DNA from: UBA11606 sp039188975
GTDB taxonomy: Bacteria; Actinomycetota; Acidimicrobiia; Acidimicrobiales; Aldehydirespiratoraceae
DNA: 17,960 nt
NCBI GenBank assembly: GCA_039188975.1
Contig: JBCCYT010000087.1
Coordinates: forward strand, 1 to 17,960
Direction: 5' to 3'
Below, one piece after another: positions 15,312 through 17,960 of the stretch. Positions within the stretch are counted from its first letter, which is position 1. Each line of letters begins with the position of its first letter. Position numbers and translations under genes: made by a program. The notes beneath the pieces were generated by a model. It did not search any database, had not been told where the DNA came from, and saw only the letters and a program-made list of their open reading frames with translations.

Positions 15312-16013
15312 CTAGGAAGCGAGGAGTGACTCGATCTGCTCGGCGAGTCGATCCTCACCGAGAGCGCTCACCAACGTAGTCCACGTTCCATCATCATTGA
15401 TGAACACCCACGCTGGTTGGGAGGCAATGTCGTAGGACTCCCAAATGTCGCCACTGACGTCGGCGACGTGTCGAAGATCGTCGACGCCCGTGCTGGATGC
15501 GAACTCCTGCATCTGCTCGACGCCGTCTCGGCCTGCGACACCGATGATCTCAACCTGACCCGCAAATTGTTCCTGTACCGCTGCGACCGCAGGGGCTTCT
15601 CTCCGGCACGTCGGTCACCAGGGGGCCCAGAACCACAGCACGGTGTCTTGGCCGGCCAGGTCGTTGGCGTCGAACAGGGCGCCGTTGATGTCGTCGGCAA
15701 TGAAGGTGTGCGGCCACGACGTGTCGTCGGGGTCAGCCGCTGGCGCGGCGGCGTCCTCGGCTGCTGTAGCTGCGGGATCATCGTCGGCTGAGGCGTCGGC
15801 GGTGGCGTCGTCGTCCGGTGCGGAGGAGTCGGCGTCGGCTGCTGTCGCGGAGGCGCTGATCGTATCGACATCGCCACCCCCCGCGGTCGTCTCCGAACCC
15901 GAGTCAGTATCGGCGCACGCCGCGCCGAGCATCGCAAGCAGCACGAGGAGCGCAAGCGGGAGACGATGTCGGCGGTGGGGCACGACTGCCAGGGTAGAGG
16001 CCACGCGCGCCAT
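15312..16013 (-). CDS. Candidate selenoprotein: thioredoxin-fold (TlpA/DsbE-like) lipoprotein with in-frame TGA as UxxC
   Basis: Read through one TGA (15615-15617), this is a 233-residue extracytoplasmic thiol-disulfide oxidoreductase. A signal peptide with lipobox LGAAC puts the lipidated Cys at residue 33. An Asp/Ala/Thr-rich linker runs to about residue 97, then the thioredoxin fold begins. The segment WFWAPW is followed by TGA and then P-T-C-RREAP. The TGA thus occupies the first active-site cysteine (residue 133), with Cys136 as partner; the family norm is WCPxC. The frame stays open for 100 more residues with expected features: VEIIGVAGRDG, then the cis-proline motif SQPAWVFI (Pro199). 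A GGUC-loop stem-loop follows the UGA. Gene callers would report a 132-residue truncated ORF and a separate 66-residue ORF. Alternatives are a one-base loss-of-function mutation or sequencing error (TGC to TGA). The start at 16013 lacks a clear ribosome-binding site; GTGs at codons 4 and 11 are possible. Confidence 0.75.
15577..15596 (-). promoter_or_regulatory. Candidate bacterial SECIS stem-loop downstream of the in-frame UGA
   Basis: In the minus-strand mRNA, CUGC-GGUC-GCAG forms a perfect four-pair stem around a GGUC loop. It continues, after one C-C mismatch, with two C-G pairs and a G-U pair. The loop begins 26 bases after the UGA. Bacterial SECIS elements lie inside the coding region just after the UGA, and the Escherichia coli fdhF element also shows GGUC at its apex. 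Spacing and loop fit; the stem is modest, so this is support and not proof. Confidence 0.55.
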
Positions 16014-16043
16014 ACTGGGCGCGGTGACCGATCAGAGCCGTCC

Positions 16044-16136
16044 ATGAGCACCCGAAAACTCATTCTGTCTGCGATGTTGTGCGGGCTCGCGATCCTGCTT
16101 GCGTCGGCGATTCAGCTGTATCAGATCATCTCCTGA
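16044..16136 (+). CDS. Possible small single-pass membrane peptide (30 residues)
   Basis: ATG at 16044 opens a 30-codon frame ending in TGA. It encodes a short basic start (MSTRKL), one continuous hydrophobic stretch of about 20 residues, and the end QLYQIIS. The positive-inside start and single helix are what a real small membrane protein would show. It sits in the 166-base space between the divergent thioredoxin-like gene and lpd, 30 bases from the former. No strong ribosome-binding site is visible; a CATACT box at 16011-16016 could be a promoter element. The frame is short enough to be chance. Function unknown. Confidence 0.45.
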   Translation: MSTRKLILSAMLCGLAILLASAIQLYQIIS

Positions 16137-16161
16137 CCGAGGCTGTTCTCGCCGATAGGAT
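16133..16161 (+). promoter_or_regulatory. Possible promoter for the lpd gene
   Basis: CTGACC at 16133-16138 and TAGGAT at 16156-16161 are separated by 17 bases and resemble sigma-70/SigA -35 and -10 boxes; the -10 fits the actinobacterial TAnnnT pattern. Transcription would begin near 16168, leaving a very short leader before the GTG at 16180. Weak evidence from pattern only. Confidence 0.35.
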
Positions 16162-16179
16162 CACCGTCATACCGAGGAG

Positions 16180-17607
16180 GTGAGTGCGACGGACACTCAA
16201 CAGAACCCGACCCATGACATCGTCGTGATCGGCGGTGGGCCAGGTGGCTACGCCGCTGCGCTCTATGGCGCTGGCATCGGTCTCGACATCGGCATCATCG
16301 AGCACAACATTCTCGGAGGCACCTGCCTCAACATTGGCTGCATCCCCGCCAAGGAGCTGCTCGAGACGGCGCACGTGTACCGCACGGTCGGGCACGCCGC
16401 CGACTTCGGCGTCAATGCGAGCCCCCCAACCATCGACTGGTCGGTCACGATGACTCGCAAGCAGGCGATCGTCGACCAGCTCGTCGGCGGCCTCGGCGGG
16501 CTCTTGAAGCAGCGCAAGGTCACCGTGTACGACGGTGCCGGGTCGCTCGGGCCGGGCCGGACGGTGACCGTCACCGGAGCCGACGGGGCCACCACGACCG
16601 TCAGCGGGAAAGCCGTGATCATCGCTGCGGGGTCGGTCACCCGCACGATCCCCGGGTTCGAGGTCGACGGTCGCATCGTCATGACGTCGGACGAGGTCCT
16701 GTCGATGCCGAAGCTCCCCACCTCCGCGGTCGTCATCGGCGGCGGCGCGATCGGGTGCGAGTTCGCTTCGATGATGGGGGACATGGGCGTCGACGTCACC
16801 GTCCTCGAAGCCATGCCCCAGATCCTCACCGGCTGCGACCCCGACGCGACCAAGGTCGTCCAGCGGTCGTTCAAGAAGCGCGGCATCAAGACCAGGACCG
16901 GCGTTGGCGTCACCGGCCACACCCCAACGCCCGATGGTTCCGGCACCACCGTGCATTTCGGTGACGGTGAGTCGGTCGAGGTCGAAGCGGTGATCGTTTC
17001 CGTCGGCCGCCGGCCCTTCGCTGATCTTCTCGGCCTCGAAGGCACCGCCGTCGGCGTCGACGAACGCGGCTTCGTGCAGGTCGACGACCGCTGCCGCACC
17101 GCAGAAGCCGGCGTCTGGGCGGTTGGCGACATCATCAACACGCCCCAGCTGGCCCATGTGGCGTTTGCCGAAGGCATGCTCGCCATCAAAGACATCCTCG
17201 GCGAGAACCCGGCGCCACTCGATCACCACGGCACGCCTTGGTGCATCTACTGCCATCCCGAGGTCGCCTTCGCTGGTCACACCGAGCAGAGTGCGATCGA
17301 TGCCGGCTACGACGTCGTCACCAGCAAGCACAGCTTCATCGGCAACGGCCGAGCCAAGATCGTCGGCGACACCGACGGCATCGTGAAGGTCATCGCCGAG
17401 AAGCGAGCCGACGGCACCGCCGGGAAGATCCTCGGCGTGCACATGGTTGGACCCTGGGTGACCGAACAGCTCGGGCAGGGGTACCTGGCCGTCAACTGGG
17501 AGGCCACCGTCGATGACGTAGCGTCGTTCATCCAGCCCCATCCGACGATGAGCGAAATGTTCGGCGAGACCGTGCTGTCGCTCACCGGCCGTGGACTCCA
17601 CGGCTGA
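16180..17607 (+). CDS. lpdA: Dihydrolipoyl dehydrogenase (E3)
   Basis: The 475-residue flavoprotein reoxidises the lipoamide of 2-oxoacid dehydrogenase complexes with NAD+. It shows the FAD dinucleotide fold IVVIGGGPGG at residues 14-23 and the redox disulfide Cys49-x4-Cys54 in GGTCLNIGCIPAKEL. The NAD fold AVVIGGGAIGCEFA lies near 185-198 and the second FAD contact is VWAVGDI. His454 and Glu459 in HPTMSE form the catalytic dyad in the dimer partner. A Cys355-Ile-Tyr-Cys358 pair before HPEVAF is not part of the standard mechanism. The start is GTG at 16180, directly after GAGGAG with almost no spacer; no other in-frame start precedes the FAD fold. It is followed after 32 bases by the E2 gene, so the two serve one complex. 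Confidence 0.95.
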   Translation: MSATDTQQNPTHDIVVIGGGPGGYAAALYGAGIGLDIGIIEHNILGGTCLNIGCIPAKELLETAHVYRTVGHAADFGVNASPPTIDWSVTMTRKQAIVDQLVGGLGGLLKQRKVTVYDGAGSLGPGRTVTVTGADGATTTVSGKAVIIAAGSVTRTIPGFEVDGRIVMTSDEVLSMPKLPTSAVVIGGGAIGCEFASMMGDMGVDVTVLEAMPQILTGCDPDATKVVQRSFKKRGIKTRTGVGVTGHTPTPDGSGTTVHFGDGESVEVEAVIVSVGRRPFADLLGLEGTAVGVDERGFVQVDDRCRTAEAGVWAVGDIINTPQLAHVAFAEGMLAIKDILGENPAPLDHHGTPWCIYCHPEVAFAGHTEQSAIDAGYDVVTSKHSFIGNGRAKIVGDTDGIVKVIAEKRADGTAGKILGVHMVGPWVTEQLGQGYLAVNWEATVDDVASFIQPHPTMSEMFGETVLSLTGRGLHG

Positions 17608-17639
17608 TCCCCCACCCGCACAGGAAGAAGAGAGCAACT

Positions 17640-17960
17640 ATGGCCGACGTGACCATGCCCCAGCTGGGGGAGACCGTCACCGAAGGAACCATCACCCAGT
17701 GGTTCAAGAACGTGGGCGACAGCGTCGCCATGGACGAGATCCTCTTCGAGGTCTCGACCGACAAGGTCGACTCCGAAGTGCCTTCCCCGGTGGCTGGTGT
17801 CGTGACCGAGATCCTTGCCGAGGAAGGCGATGTCGTCGAAGTCGGTCAGATCCTGGCAAGAGTCGGCGATGCCGCTGATACGCCAGCGCCCACCGAAGCG
17901 CCGGCGGCCCCCGCCGCCGAGGCGCCACCGGCCCCCGAGCCTGCACCGGCACCGGCACCG
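17640..17960 (+). CDS. 2-oxoacid dehydrogenase E2 (dihydrolipoyl acyltransferase), N-terminal part, cut by window end
   Basis: The visible 107 residues contain one lipoyl domain. It begins MADVTMPQLGETVTEGT, with the lipoylated Lys42 in EVSTDKVDSEV and the closing ILAEEGDVVEVGQILA. An Ala/Pro-rich hinge follows and runs off the right edge. The lipoyl arm carries acyl groups between E1, E2 and E3. The TMPxLGETVTEG and TDKVDSEVPSP patterns are typical of the SucB-type E2 used by actinobacteria, which also serves pyruvate dehydrogenase in mycobacteria, so sucB is likely but not certain without the catalytic domain. A purine-rich AGGAAGAAGAGAG tract precedes the ATG at 17640. It lies 32 bases after the E3 gene on the same strand. 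Confidence 0.92.
   Translation, partial: MADVTMPQLGETVTEGTITQWFKNVGDSVAMDEILFEVSTDKVDSEVPSPVAGVVTEILAEEGDVVEVGQILARVGDAADTPAPTEAPAAPAAEAPPAPEPAPAPAP

Noticed and set aside
15312..15512. A stand-alone 66-residue gene
   Set aside because: It is the in-frame C-terminal part of the thioredoxin-fold gene beyond the TGA; its ATG is an internal Met (residue 168).
16126..17637. A 503-codon minus-strand frame opposite lpd
   Set aside because: It is a mirror of the well-supported dihydrolipoyl dehydrogenase gene and contains no recognisable domain.
1..17960. CRISPR arrays, insertion sequences, tRNA or rRNA genes
   Set aside because: I saw no direct-repeat array, no transposase-like frame, no terminal inverted repeats and no tRNA-like cloverleaf sequence by eye on either strand.
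17641..17960. The Ala/Pro-rich run at the window end as a DNA repeat
   Set aside because: It is the normal flexible hinge after the lipoyl domain of an E2 protein, not an independent repeat element.

Overview
The window is about 65% GC, very densely packed, and rich in GTG starts and ATGA/GTGA/TGATG stop-start overlaps. Gene content (fused Wzz/BY-kinase, PglC-type phosphoglycosyl transferase, DsbE-like lipoprotein, Lpd beside a SucB-type E2) and codon style suggest an actinobacterium, perhaps an Acidimicrobiia (Ilumatobacter-like) lineage. That placement is inference from style, not a database match. No gene-free stretch exceeds 300 bases; the longest gaps are about 100 bases.

Region 1 (1-13433) is a surface-polysaccharide locus. 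It starts with the 3' part of a membrane UDP-sugar 4,6-dehydratase coupled to a polytopic membrane protein. A minus-strand operon follows, in transcription order: GNAT acetyltransferase, NAD-dependent epimerase, PglC-like phosphoglycosyl transferase and PglD-like sugar acetyltransferase. A plus-strand pair (polysaccharide deacetylase, GT4 glycosyltransferase) converges on a minus-strand pair (PglE-like aminotransferase, GT4 glycosyltransferase). A plus-strand operon closes the region: Wzz/BY-kinase, a Wzy-like membrane protein and a PqqD-HprK-like fusion. The PglF-, PglE-, PglD- and PglC-like genes would together make a UDP-diacetamido-trideoxyhexose (bacillosamine type) and load it on undecaprenyl phosphate. 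The glycosyltransferases would extend it, and the Wzy/Wzz proteins would polymerise it. No flippase (Wzx) and no Wzb phosphatase lie inside the window.

Region 2 (13450-15210) holds a diguanylate cyclase with an apparently degenerate HD-GYP module and a GAF domain, convergent with the polysaccharide operon.

Region 3 (15312-16136) holds the most striking signal. A thioredoxin-fold lipoprotein gene on the minus strand has an in-frame TGA exactly where the first cysteine of the WCxxC active site belongs, giving U-P-T-C. A stem-loop with a GGUC apical loop follows 26 bases after the UGA. This looks like an unannotated selenoprotein that standard gene callers would split or truncate. A possible 30-residue membrane peptide is encoded divergently beside it.

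Region 4 (16180-17960) is central metabolism: dihydrolipoyl dehydrogenase followed by the start of a lipoyl-bearing E2 acyltransferase that runs off the end of the window.
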